NCBI RefSeq assembly: GCF_010915725.1
Contig: NZ_JAAIJR010000020.1
Span: 1-64,000, forward strand
Direction: 5' to 3'
Origin: Thiorhodococcus mannitoliphagus
Lineage (GTDB): Bacteria > Pseudomonadota > Gammaproteobacteria > Chromatiales > Chromatiaceae
Length of the DNA stretch: 64,000 bases
Shown here piece by piece: positions 20,301 to 32,084 of the stretch (the stretch's first letter is position 1; each line of letters begins with the position of its first letter). The notes beneath the pieces are model-generated. The model was given only the letters and a program-made list of their open reading frames with translations. It was not told the origin of the DNA and ran no database searches. The position numbers and the translations under genes are program-made.

Positions 20301-21318
20301 AGCGGGCAAGCGCATCGCCGTCGGCGACGATCCGGCGCAACTCAAGCGCCAATTCGCCGACCAGGCTCAGCAAGGCTTTGCCCATATTCCGAGCAGCGAT
20401 TTGGAACGCGAGGGCATGACGCGTTGGGATTTTGGCGATCTGCCCGAACAGGTCGAGCTGACGCGTGGCGGTATCAAGCTGCGCGGCTTTCCGGCGCTGG
20501 TCGACGCCGGTGACAGCGTGGCCATTCAGGTCCTGGACTCGGCGGAGAATGCCGCCAAGGCCCAGCGCGCCGGCCTGCGACGGCTGTTGATGCTCCACTT
20601 AGGCGGAGACCTGCGGCGACTGCGCAACGGGCTGCCTAACCTGGATCGGATGCGCCTGCAATATGCCAAGGCGCCGAAGCTGGGCGAATCCGGCTCCGAG
20701 CAGAGGGGCAAGGTCAAGGCCGAGAAGGGCGCCGATCTGGCGGACGAACTCGTCGCGCTTATCCTCGATCTGACCTTCACCGAGGGGCTCGCGGAGATCC
20801 GCGCTCAGCAGGCCTTTGCTGCGCGGCTTGCCGAGCGCAAGGGGCGGCTCTTCGCGACCGCCAAGGAGGTCTCTGCCCTGGTCGGCGAGATCCTCGATGT
20901 CTATCAGGCGCTGCGCAAGCGCTTGGCGAACATCACCCAAGTCAATTGGATGCCCTCGGTGATGGACATTCGCGACCATCTCGACACCCTGGTGTTCCGC
21001 GGCTTCGCGCAGTCCGTGCCCTATGCCCGCCTCAAGGACTATCCGCGCTATCTCAAGGCGGTGAGTCAGCGCATCGACCGACTCGCGCACGCGCCGAGCA
21101 GGGACCGGCAATGGATGGCGGAGATGGCGGACATCCAGGCCCGCTGGCGGGAGCGAGCGCAGGCCGCGCGGTCGGTCGGGCGTCAGGATCCACGCCTGGA
21201 TGAGATTCGCTGGCTGCTGGAAGAGCTGCGCGTCTCCCTCTTCGCCCAGCAGCTCGGCACCGCTACGCCCGTATCCGTCAAGCGCATCCGCACGCGCTGG
21301 AAGGAGCTGGGGCTGTGA
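17338..21318 (+). CDS. hrpA: ATP-dependent RNA helicase HrpA
   Basis: HrpA is a large DEAH-box helicase; in Escherichia coli it rescues stalled ribosomes on mRNA. The 1326-residue product has the Walker A GETGSGKSTQLPK near residue 95, the DEAH box DEAHERS near 195, the SAT motif VTSATID near 220, a helicase C-terminal domain with TNVAETSLTVPGI, and the long DUF3418-type C-terminal region typical of HrpA. Length matches the family (about 1300). The start appears to be TTG at 17338; no better start with a clear ribosome site is visible. Confidence 0.95.
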   Translation: MTATDFPTEHDLERCLTRDSHAFRGRLRGLRRRAKTGQPFDQGLVKLWQAVRDSQALVERRRAQVPVVSYPPELPVSTRRDEVAELIAHHQVVVLCGETGSGKSTQLPKICLDLGRGILGRIGHTQPRRIAARSLASRVAQELGTETGGLVGYKVRFHDRIRPETSIKLMTDGMLLAEIQQDPFLNEYDTLIIDEAHERSLNIDFLLGYLRGILPKRPDLKVIVTSATIDPERFAKHFADAESNPAPIIEISGRTYPVEVRYRPPEEESAAERDDEMQQAISDAVAELARVGAGDVLVFLSGEREIRETAETLRKHHPPSTEILSLFARQGPREQVRIFQAHSTRRVVLATNVAETSLTVPGIRYVIDPGFARISRYSHRTKVQRLPVERISQASANQRKGRCGRVAAGVCIRLYTEDNFQARTEFTEPEISRTNLAAVILQMKLLGFGAIERFPFVDPPDAKLVSDGYRTLEELAAIDAKGDLTSLGRQLARLPVDPRIARMLLAAVEHQCLEEMLIIAAALSVQDPRERPLDKQQAADEIHATFSHEDSDFLTFLNLWQFLEKERKALSRNKFTKLCQRHFLSWNRVQEWRDIHAQLREQMLEMGFQSSAASDQPFIAGSPKTEADRYEKIHRALLSGLLSNIGFREAERELQGARNSRFFIHPSSGLFAKPPKWVVVAERVETTRQYGRTAAKVQPAWIEHSAKHLIQRSYSEPHWQAKSGQVSAYEKVTLYGVTLVPKRRVNYGPINPAESREIFLRFGLAEGDFETRAPFWRHNQDLIEYVRHLEAKSRRRDILVDEEAIFAFYAERVPSGIYSKPQFEQWLRQASRKDPKLLHMQMSDLMQHTAADITQQAFPDSLQVGATALPLEYHFDPGSTVDGVTLVVPLPLINQVSADRLEWLVPGLIEERIAALLRGLPKQTRKSFVPIPDTAAKLAGRLAPSDRPLIQALGEELKAMTGLQVPEDAWDPRAAPEHLRMKIRLVDEAGKRIAVGDDPAQLKRQFADQAQQGFAHIPSSDLEREGMTRWDFGDLPEQVELTRGGIKLRGFPALVDAGDSVAIQVLDSAENAAKAQRAGLRRLLMLHLGGDLRRLRNGLPNLDRMRLQYAKAPKLGESGSEQRGKVKAEKGADLADELVALILDLTFTEGLAEIRAQQAFAARLAERKGRLFATAKEVSALVGEILDVYQALRKRLANITQVNWMPSVMDIRDHLDTLVFRGFAQSVPYARLKDYPRYLKAVSQRIDRLAHAPSRDRQWMAEMADIQARWRERAQAARSVGRQDPRLDEIRWLLEELRVSLFAQQLGTATPVSVKRIRTRWKELGL

Positions 21319-21372
21319 GCTTGAATGGCATGGCCAGGCATCCTGACGCCACTCGGAGTGATCCGAACTCCG

Positions 21373-21735
21373 CTAGCTCGAACCTTTAGCCCAGCTCAGT
21401 GCCGCGTCCATCTCGCTGGCGTCGAAGTATTTGACCTCCGCGCGCGTGAAGGGCTTACAGAGCTTGGCCATCCAGCGCTCCCAGGACTTCTCGCCGACCA
21501 GGGCGATGCGTTCGAAGTCGGAGTAGTGTTCCATGCCCAGCTTGAAGTCGTCCCAGGCCGCCTGGAGGTCCCAGCCCTGGAAGTCTTCGAACTGGGCGAG
21601 CAGGCTGATCTTGTCCGTGGCGACTAATGCCGCTTCGATCTGGGGCACGAAGGTGCTGTAGTCCTCGTCATGCAGTTTTCCGCTGAGCTTGAAGCCCAGG
21701 ACATTGTCGGCGCCGATGTTGATTTTCTCGATCAT
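21373..21735 (-). CDS. SpoIIAA/STAS-like protein
   Basis: A 120-residue soluble protein of the SpoIIAA-like family (DUF3478). The pattern is typical: N-terminal GFKLSGKLHDEDY, central ISLLAQFEDFQGWDLQAAWDDFKLGM, and FERIALVGEKSWERW before a short tail. Family members adopt an anti-sigma-factor antagonist-like fold, and some bind lipids or hydrophobic ligands; the role here is unknown. It is convergent with hrpA and separated by 54 bp. Its ATG follows a good GGAGG element. Confidence 0.85.
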   Translation of the reverse strand: MIEKINIGADNVLGFKLSGKLHDEDYSTFVPQIEAALVATDKISLLAQFEDFQGWDLQAAWDDFKLGMEHYSDFERIALVGEKSWERWMAKLCKPFTRAEVKYFDASEMDAALSWAKGSS

Positions 21736-21902
21736 GGTTGTCGCCTCCGTTGAAGTCAGGGGCAGCGGGTCAATCTCGTCTCGCTCGGGTTCTGTCAGAT
21801 CTTCTGGCCGATCTCCTGACGCGGCGGGTCGAGCGAGAGCCCCGCCCCTGATGCTTTCAGTCTAGCTGGGCTTGAGCCAAGTCGCTGGCCGCTCCGTCCC
21901 TG

Positions 21903-23630
21903 TCAGTAGCGTGCACGCAAGATCTTGAGTCCGCGTCCGTCGGGCTCGAACAGCAGTTGGATGATGCCTGCCTTGGTGGCGAGCCGTGATTGGGCATCCA
22001 GATAGCTGACCTGAAAGAGGGCGATTGCCGCGCAACGGTCGCCTTTGGCGGTTGGCTCGACTTGCAGCTGCTCGAAGGTGATGCGCCGGGCGGAGGTCTT
22101 GCTGAACCAATCCGCGTAGGTCTGGCGGATTGCGAACCAGGTCGCCAGATCGTTCTCCTTGGCGTGGGGGCTGTAGAGCGCCATGAATTGGTCGAGTGTG
22201 CCGGCTTGGTAGTAGCGCTGAAAGCGCCGGAGGACCTCGGGCACGGTGCTGCAGTCTCCATTCGGACTGGCTACGGCTGGTGCGGCGGGGATGGCGACGT
22301 CGGCCGCGCTGATCTGAAGCGGTCGCTCGGGCGCGGCTGGTGGTGTGGGTGGTGTCGGCGGCGCTGCGGGCGGGATGCTGAGGCGCGGCTTGTCGGGTAT
22401 GGAGCTGAGGTTGCTTGCGTCCAGTGGTCGCAACCTTGGCTGGGGCGGCACGGCGCCGGCCTGCTCTGCTTGGGTTGGCTGTTGCGCGATTGCCTGGGCG
22501 GGCTCTGGCTCTGGCTCCGGGGTCTCCGCGACCTGGTGCGACGCCTGCGCCGATGTGTCTGGCGCGCTGGGTCGTTCCCTTGGGACCTCCTGCGCCAAGA
22601 CTGGGGGCTGGTCGGGCGGCTCGAGGGGCTCTTGCGGGCCTGGCTCGGCCTCTGGCTGGACCATTGCTGAGGCTGGCGCGGGCTCGTCTTTGGCTGGCAT
22701 GTCCTGCGGACGATTCGGCCGTCGCGCTGGCGGGATTGCCGCTGTGGGCGGCGCGACCTGGTCCGCCAAGAGGGTCCGTGCGGGTCCGCTAGTCTGCCCC
22801 TGAGTGTCTGCGTCGGGCGCTGCGACTGTCTTAGCATCCTCCTGATCATCACCCGGCTCGAGGACCGGGATGGGGGGCACTTGCGGGCTTTCGCCGAGCG
22901 GGTGGTGGATGATCTTGGGGATGATGCGGGGCTTCTCCGCGGGCTGAAGGGCAATGATGAGTATCAGGATGCCGAGCCCCCCCGCAAGACCCCCAAGGAT
23001 ACGCTTCTGTGTCCGCCCGAGTCCGCGTAGGTGAGCTGCTAGGCGGCCTGGGGCGCTTGACCAGAGCCTGTCGAACCAGTCTTTGAGTGCGGCAGCGCCC
23101 TTGCTCCAGTCGGGCCAGGCTGCACCTTCGCGGCTGGCCCTGCGCCCCGATGCGGCCTCGGCCCTCGCGGTTCCTTTGCCCGCGCGCTTGCGGTGCGCTT
23201 CGAAGGCGCGGTTGAGTCGGTCCGTGCGCTCTGTGGCCCATGCCGTGCGGTCAGGGTGGTGGTCGGGATGATAGACCTGGACCAAACGCCGGTATCGTTG
23301 CTTGACCCGCGCCTGGTCGGCGTCGGCGGGCAGACCTGGCGTCAGGGGAGAGGTGCCCTCGGCGGCGTCGAACAAGAGGGCATCGAGCAGTCGGAAGGCG
23401 CGCCTGCATGCCTCCTGGCGGCTCATGTGCAGCCTGCCGATGGCACGATCCAATTCCGCGACGCGGGCGTGTTCTGGATTGCTCAGCCAGAGCAGCAGGG
23501 TGTCGAGGTGGACCTCTAGAAGAGGCGAGTGGCGGCCCGTCGACAAGGATTTGGCGACCTGCTTGGTCCAATGCGCTGCCATAGTTTGGAGATCTGGATG
23601 TCGGGTTGGCTCGGTGCGACGAGCCATCAC
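21903..23630 (-). CDS. J-domain-like single-pass membrane protein with proline-rich linker
   Basis: A 575-residue protein of unusual design. Residues about 110-150 hold a DnaJ-like helix-HPD-helix (YRRLVQVYHPDHHPDR...DRLNRAFE). One membrane helix follows at about 215-232 (GGLAGGLGILILIIAL). Next comes a proline-, glutamate- and glutamine-rich linker of about 200 residues, like a TonB- or LysM-type periplasm spanner. The C-terminal 120 residues (TVPEVLRRFQRYYQAGTLDQFMALYS...YADWFSKT) form an NTF2/SnoaL-like domain. The J-part would be cytoplasmic and the rest periplasmic. No named family fits with certainty. Confidence 0.75.
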   Translation of the reverse strand: MMARRTEPTRHPDLQTMAAHWTKQVAKSLSTGRHSPLLEVHLDTLLLWLSNPEHARVAELDRAIGRLHMSRQEACRRAFRLLDALLFDAAEGTSPLTPGLPADADQARVKQRYRRLVQVYHPDHHPDRTAWATERTDRLNRAFEAHRKRAGKGTARAEAASGRRASREGAAWPDWSKGAAALKDWFDRLWSSAPGRLAAHLRGLGRTQKRILGGLAGGLGILILIIALQPAEKPRIIPKIIHHPLGESPQVPPIPVLEPGDDQEDAKTVAAPDADTQGQTSGPARTLLADQVAPPTAAIPPARRPNRPQDMPAKDEPAPASAMVQPEAEPGPQEPLEPPDQPPVLAQEVPRERPSAPDTSAQASHQVAETPEPEPEPAQAIAQQPTQAEQAGAVPPQPRLRPLDASNLSSIPDKPRLSIPPAAPPTPPTPPAAPERPLQISAADVAIPAAPAVASPNGDCSTVPEVLRRFQRYYQAGTLDQFMALYSPHAKENDLATWFAIRQTYADWFSKTSARRITFEQLQVEPTAKGDRCAAIALFQVSYLDAQSRLATKAGIIQLLFEPDGRGLKILRARY

Positions 23631-23768
23631 TATAGCCTGTCGGTCCCGCGGCTTGGTAAATGCGGGTGCGCGGCCGGCGGTGCGTTTTTGGCACCGGGTT
23701 CTTGTATTCGCCGATGCTGCGCTATGCTTTTCGCAGGGCTAACGATCGATCTCGGTGCGTGACGGACT

Positions 23769-24188
23769 ATGACCCAGACCCAGCGTCAGTTTTTGCGCCA
23801 CCCGGCGGATGTTCCCATCAGCTACAGTCTGCGCGATGTCGTCGACAGCCAAAGCGACTATCTGCGCGACATCGGCGAGGGTGGTCTCTGCTTCACCTCC
23901 AGAATCCCGATCTCGCCAGGGACCAGCATCCATATCGAGATCCCCATCGCTCAGCCTGTCTTCCGCGCCGATGGCGTCGTCGTCTGGTGCAGCGCGGCGG
24001 ATCGCGGCTTCGAGGTTGGCGTGCGCTTCGAGGGGGTCGAGGCCGAATACAGCATCCGCATGGTGGAGCAGGTCTGTCATATCGAGCACTACCGACGCCA
24101 GGTGCTGGACCAAGAGGGGCGTTCGCTGACGAGCGAAGAGGCGGCGCTCGAGTGGATTGAGCAATTTGCGGAACGCTTTCCGCGCTGA
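23769..24188 (+). CDS. PilZ-domain protein
   Basis: A 139-residue protein consisting of one PilZ domain, a cyclic di-GMP receptor fold. The binding signature is present as RQFLRHPADVPI near the start (RxxxR) and DIGEGGLCF near residue 37, close to the (D/N)xSxxG consensus with Gly-Glu in place of the serine region. A short helical tail follows. It is a possible receptor for signals handled by the degenerate EAL proteins of this window, although none is adjacent. It converges with pgm; a tandem repeat lies between. Confidence 0.85.
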   Translation: MTQTQRQFLRHPADVPISYSLRDVVDSQSDYLRDIGEGGLCFTSRIPISPGTSIHIEIPIAQPVFRADGVVVWCSAADRGFEVGVRFEGVEAEYSIRMVEQVCHIEHYRRQVLDQEGRSLTSEEAALEWIEQFAERFPR

Positions 24189-24212
24189 TCCAAGCGCCCC
24201 GCGCAGCGCCAT

Positions 24213-24269
24213 GGGGTCGGTGCTGCGCGGTGGGTTCGGTGCTGCGCGGTGGGGTCGGTGCTGCGCGGT
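24213..24269. repeat. Three 19-bp tandem repeats
   Basis: Three tandem units of GGGGTCGGTGCTGCGCGGT, the middle one with a single G-to-T change, plus the first bases of a fourth. They fill the gap between the convergent stop codons of the PilZ gene and pgm. Function unknown; unit number is likely to vary between strains. Confidence 0.9.
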
Positions 24270-24280
24270 GGGTGACGGAC

Positions 24281-26174
<1,894 letters not shown>

Positions 26175-26195
26175 GAACTCCCGTCCAAGGAGTTC
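26175..26195 (+). promoter_or_regulatory. Leader stem-loop upstream of htpG
   Basis: GAACTCC and GGAGTTC pair perfectly around a 7-base loop, ending 32 bases before the htpG start. The downstream arm includes GGAG. It could be a leader hairpin or an operator; a thermosensor role is speculation. Confidence 0.4.
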
Positions 26196-26227
26196 AAAGC
26201 ATCGTTAAGTTGAGGTGATGACAGAAG

Positions 26228-28147
<1,920 letters not shown>

Positions 28148-28378
28148 GGCCCGCTCGGCATCGATCTGAGCGACGGCACAGGGAGGTGCCTGGAGTGCGG
28201 TGGGCGATGTCGGTCCGCTGCGGCGAGTCGGTCGGCTCCCAGGCTGACGCTTTGTGATTCCCTCTCGTCTTTCGGGCCGCAGGCGCCTGCGCAAAGGGTT
28301 GCGAGCGGCCTTGCGTGGCCGGTGGTCCGTCAGGATCAGGCTGTGGCACACTGCCCAACCCGAGAATAAAAACACTGA

Positions 28379-29050
<672 letters not shown>

Positions 29051-29169
29051 TTCAGCGCCGATTCAATGCCCCTTTCGGTAGAGCGATAACCCGGTTAACG
29101 CAGGGGTTAGGCCGCAGGGGCAGGTGTTTCTGTTAGTATCCCCGGCAAATCCATTTACGGGGAGTCACT

Positions 29170-29544
29170 ATGGCCGTTGTAGAGCTTGATACCGCCAGCT
29201 TTGAGAGCACCATCCAGGACAGCGACTTCGTCATCGTTGATTTTTGGGCGCCTTGGTGTGGTCCCTGCCGCTCCTTCGCGCCGGTCTACGAAAAAGTGTC
29301 GGAAGATTTCGACGACGTCGTCTTCGCCAAGGTCAATACCGAGGAGCATCAGCAGATCGCGGCCCACTTTCAGATCCGCTCGATTCCGACGCTGATGATC
29401 TTTCGCGAGCAGATCATTATTTTCTCGCAGGCTGGGGCGCTTCCCGAGGGCTCCTTCCGCGACCTGCTCAGCAAGGCCAAGGAGTTGGACATGGCCGAGG
29501 TCAAACGGCAGATTGCCGAGCAGCAAGAGAGTCAGCAGGCCTGA
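29170..29544 (+). CDS. Thioredoxin-family protein
   Basis: A 124-residue cytosolic thioredoxin with the active site WCGPCR (Cys30, Cys33), the cis-proline loop SIPTLMIF, and the fold from about residue 3 to 100. A charged helical tail (KELDMAEVKRQIAEQQESQQ) extends it about 15 residues beyond TrxA. It probably reduces protein disulfides. It is a TrxA-like paralogue, and whether it is the main thioredoxin cannot be told. The start follows GGGGAG at good spacing. Confidence 0.92.
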   Translation: MAVVELDTASFESTIQDSDFVIVDFWAPWCGPCRSFAPVYEKVSEDFDDVVFAKVNTEEHQQIAAHFQIRSIPTLMIFREQIIIFSQAGALPEGSFRDLLSKAKELDMAEVKRQIAEQQESQQA

Positions 29545-29642
29545 TCCAGCGCCAATGACGACGGCAGCCTGGATCCGCGCTGCCGCATCGCTCTGAGTCC
29601 GACTAGGTCATCGTTATGCCGCCCACCTCGCTCTGATTAGCC

Positions 29643-30158
29643 ATGCAGCGCCCTTGCCCCAAATGGCCCGCTGCCGATCTGCTCTTAGGGCGCCCCGACG
29701 TGGGCGCCCTAATGGCTTTGTGCGAGGAGAACTTCACGCTGATGCAGCGTTTGGCGCCTGGGCTGCGGCTGCTCTCGGGCAGCCTGACCTCGACGCAGCG
29801 CGGCGTCATCGACTTGCATCTGAACATCGAAGCGCAGTCTCCCTACACCACCCAAGTGCGCCTGACCCATTTGTTCGGCGTGAATGGCGAGCGCGACCCG
29901 CGCCCGGATCCGGATGCCCGCCTGCGCGTCTATCATGATGCCCGGCAGATCGAGGTCCTGGACCTGCGGCAGTCCGTCCTGCGATTGAGCAAGGACTACG
30001 CCCATCCGGCCCTGCTCGATAAGTGGCAGGCCAATTTGTTTCTGTCGAAATGGCTCGTGTTCTGTCTGCGTCAGGGGCACAGATTTGGCGTGGCTGCCTG
30101 CCCAACGGCGTCCTCCGAGGCCGATACGCTGCCGCCCACCTGCCTCGCTCGCTCCTAA
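29643..30158 (+). CDS. DUF1249 (YqiB-like) protein
   Basis: A 171-residue soluble protein of the DUF1249 family. The recognisable parts are MALCEENFTLMQRL near residue 24, the pattern DLHLNIEAQSPYTTQVRLTH, PDPDARLRVYHDARQIEVL, and the C-terminal KWQANLFLSKWLVFCLRQGH. In Escherichia coli the homologue yqiB lies near nudF and cpdA; its function is unknown. It is followed by iscR with a 141-bp gap. Confidence 0.85.
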   Translation: MQRPCPKWPAADLLLGRPDVGALMALCEENFTLMQRLAPGLRLLSGSLTSTQRGVIDLHLNIEAQSPYTTQVRLTHLFGVNGERDPRPDPDARLRVYHDARQIEVLDLRQSVLRLSKDYAHPALLDKWQANLFLSKWLVFCLRQGHRFGVAACPTASSEADTLPPTCLARS

Positions 30159-30210
30159 GCGCTTGCTGTGTATGTTGCCCCAGCTTTCAACGGCGTATTG
30201 AAATGGGCAA

Positions 30211-30234
30211 ATTGTTGACTAATTTACTTGACTA
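30211..30234 (+). promoter_or_regulatory. Candidate type 1 IscR-binding site
   Basis: The stretch containing TTGTTGACTAATTTACTTGACTA closely resembles the type 1 IscR sites of the Escherichia coli iscR promoter (ATAGTTGACC...TTTACTCGG). It lies about 66 bp upstream of the iscR start. This suggests autorepression by the iron-sulfur form of the regulator. A good -10 box was not found with certainty. Confidence 0.6.
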
Positions 30235-30299
30235 GAGGCGTGGCGGTAGATGCGCCGAGACGCTCGATCAACGATCAACAAGTAGCAGGCACTCCGACC

Positions 30300-30770
30300 A
30301 TGAGACTATCCACCAAAGGCAGATATGCGGTTACGGCCATGCTCGACCTTGCCCTAAGCTCCGGCAAGGGCCCTGTGACCTTGGCTGACATCTCGGTCAA
30401 CCAGGGCATCTCACTGTCGTATCTGGAGCAACTGTTCGCCGCACTGCGGGCCAAGAAGTTGGTGCGTGGTGTGCGCGGTCCAGGCGGTGGCTACTACCTC
30501 GGCAAGACCCCGGAGGAGATCTCCATCGCCAACATCATTTGCGCGGTGGACGAGTGGGTGGAGTTTACGCGCTGCGGCGGGCGTGAGAACTGTCGCGAGG
30601 GCCAGCGCTGCTTGACCCATCATCTGTGGGATCAGCTCAGCGACGAGATCTTCCGCTTCCTGAGCGACATTACGCTGCAGGATCTGGTCGAGCGCGGCCG
30701 GGCCGGTAAGGTCGATGTGGATGGCGCAGGTCTCGGGCTCGGCCAGGATAAGGGGCGTCGCGCTGCCTAG
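30300..30770 (+). CDS. iscR: Rrf2-family iron-sulfur regulator IscR
   Basis: A 156-residue transcription regulator that senses iron-sulfur cluster status. The N-terminus [19 protein letters not shown] and the helix-turn-helix [29 protein letters not shown] are nearly diagnostic. Three cysteines in [14 protein letters not shown] followed by LTHHLW match the C92/C98/C104/H107 [2Fe-2S] site. The ATG at 30300 is chosen because conservation starts there. No iscS, iscU or iscA follows: the next gene is prmB. A candidate IscR site lies upstream. Confidence 0.95.
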   Translation: MRLSTKGRYAVTAMLDLALSSGKGPVTLADISVNQGISLSYLEQLFAALRAKKLVRGVRGPGGGYYLGKTPEEISIANIICAVDEWVEFTRCGGRENCREGQRCLTHHLWDQLSDEIFRFLSDITLQDLVERGRAGKVDVDGAGLGLGQDKGRRAA

Positions 30771-30939
30771 ACCTCAGTGGCCGCCGCGCATGGCGCCGCG
30801 CCCCATTCATTGGCTTTACGCGCGGGCTGAAATGATCTGGGCGGCAATGGTATCCTTTGTCGCTTACGCTCGAGTTCGCGAGAGGCGCGTCGCCTCGACG
30901 CACTCGAGATTCAAGATCTAACGACGCGGTTCGAGTGCC

Positions 30940-31863
30940 ATGGCAGAGCAGCCAGAGGGTTTGGTCAGCATCAAAGACTTCGTGCGCTGGGGCGCGAGCC
31001 GCTTCAACGCCCATGGGCTGTTTTTCGGTCATGGTACGGATAACGCGGTCGACGAGGCGGCTCAACTCGTCTTGAGTGCCTTACATTTAGAGTCCGACTT
31101 GCCGGCGGCCTTCCACGATTGCCGCTTGACCTCCGCTGAGCGTGAGGCCATCGCGGCGCTGATCGAACGGCGCTTAGTCGAGCGTGTTCCGGCGGCCTAC
31201 CTGACGGGAAGCGCTTGGTTCGCGGGCCTCGAGTTCGCCGTCAACGCGCACGTCCTGGTGCCTCGCTCGCCGATTGCCGAGGTGATCGAAAACGCTTTCC
31301 ATCCCTGGATTGCGCCTGACGGGATCGAGCGCGTGCTGGATCTCTGCACTGGGAGCGGCTGCATCGGTATCGCCGCGGCAGTCTATCTGCCGGAAGCCGA
31401 TGTCGATCTCGTAGACGTCTCTCCTGACGCCCTGAGTGTCGCGCGCGAAAACGTCGAGCGTCATGGGGTGGCGGCGCGGGTGCGCGTGCTCGAGTCCGAT
31501 CTCTTCGACGGCCTGCGCGGAAACCGCTACGATGTCATCGTCTCGAATCCGCCCTATGTTTCCCGCGCCGAGCTTGAGAGTCTTCCGCTCGAGTATCATC
31601 GCGAGCCTCGTCTTGGCCTGCTCGGCGGTGAGGATGGCCTGGATTTGGTGTTTCGCATCCTTGCTGAGGCGGACCGCTTTCTGACCGATGATGGCATTCT
31701 CATCGTTGAGGTGGGCAGCTCGGCAGAGACCCTGGAGCAGCGTCTTCCCGAGGTTCCCTTCACCTGGTTGGAGTTCGAGCGTGGCGGAGACGGCGTTTTC
31801 ATCCTGACCCGCGAGCAGCTCGTCGCGAGTCAGCCGCTGGTCGAGGCGATTTTGGGGTCATGA
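30940..31863 (+). CDS. prmB: Ribosomal protein L3 glutamine methyltransferase PrmB
   Basis: Methylates a glutamine of ribosomal protein uL3 using S-adenosylmethionine. The 307-residue protein has the PrmB-type segment VPRSPIAEVIE (PrmC would have IPRPDTE), the SAM motif DLCTGSGCIGIAAA near residue 133, and the catalytic NPPYVS near 203. Length fits PrmB (about 310). It follows iscR by 169 bp and may have its own promoter. Confidence 0.93.
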   Translation: MAEQPEGLVSIKDFVRWGASRFNAHGLFFGHGTDNAVDEAAQLVLSALHLESDLPAAFHDCRLTSAEREAIAALIERRLVERVPAAYLTGSAWFAGLEFAVNAHVLVPRSPIAEVIENAFHPWIAPDGIERVLDLCTGSGCIGIAAAVYLPEADVDLVDVSPDALSVARENVERHGVAARVRVLESDLFDGLRGNRYDVIVSNPPYVSRAELESLPLEYHREPRLGLLGGEDGLDLVFRILAEADRFLTDDGILIVEVGSSAETLEQRLPEVPFTWLEFERGGDGVFILTREQLVASQPLVEAILGS

Positions 31864-32084
31864 GTCTGGGGCGGACCTATAGCGTCCATGCCGGACGGCA
31901 GCGGCGGTCTGTCATTCCTGGACCTGGCGAGCACATTCGCGGAAGAGATTCCATACCCTGCTCAAGCAGATCAACGAGACTCCTCGTGGTGGGCTCGATG
32001 TTAGCGGGGATGATGCCTGAACAGGCTTTACGTAATAGGCCGACTGGGAGCCACAGGCGTGCCCCACGGCTGGAGGATTGAACG

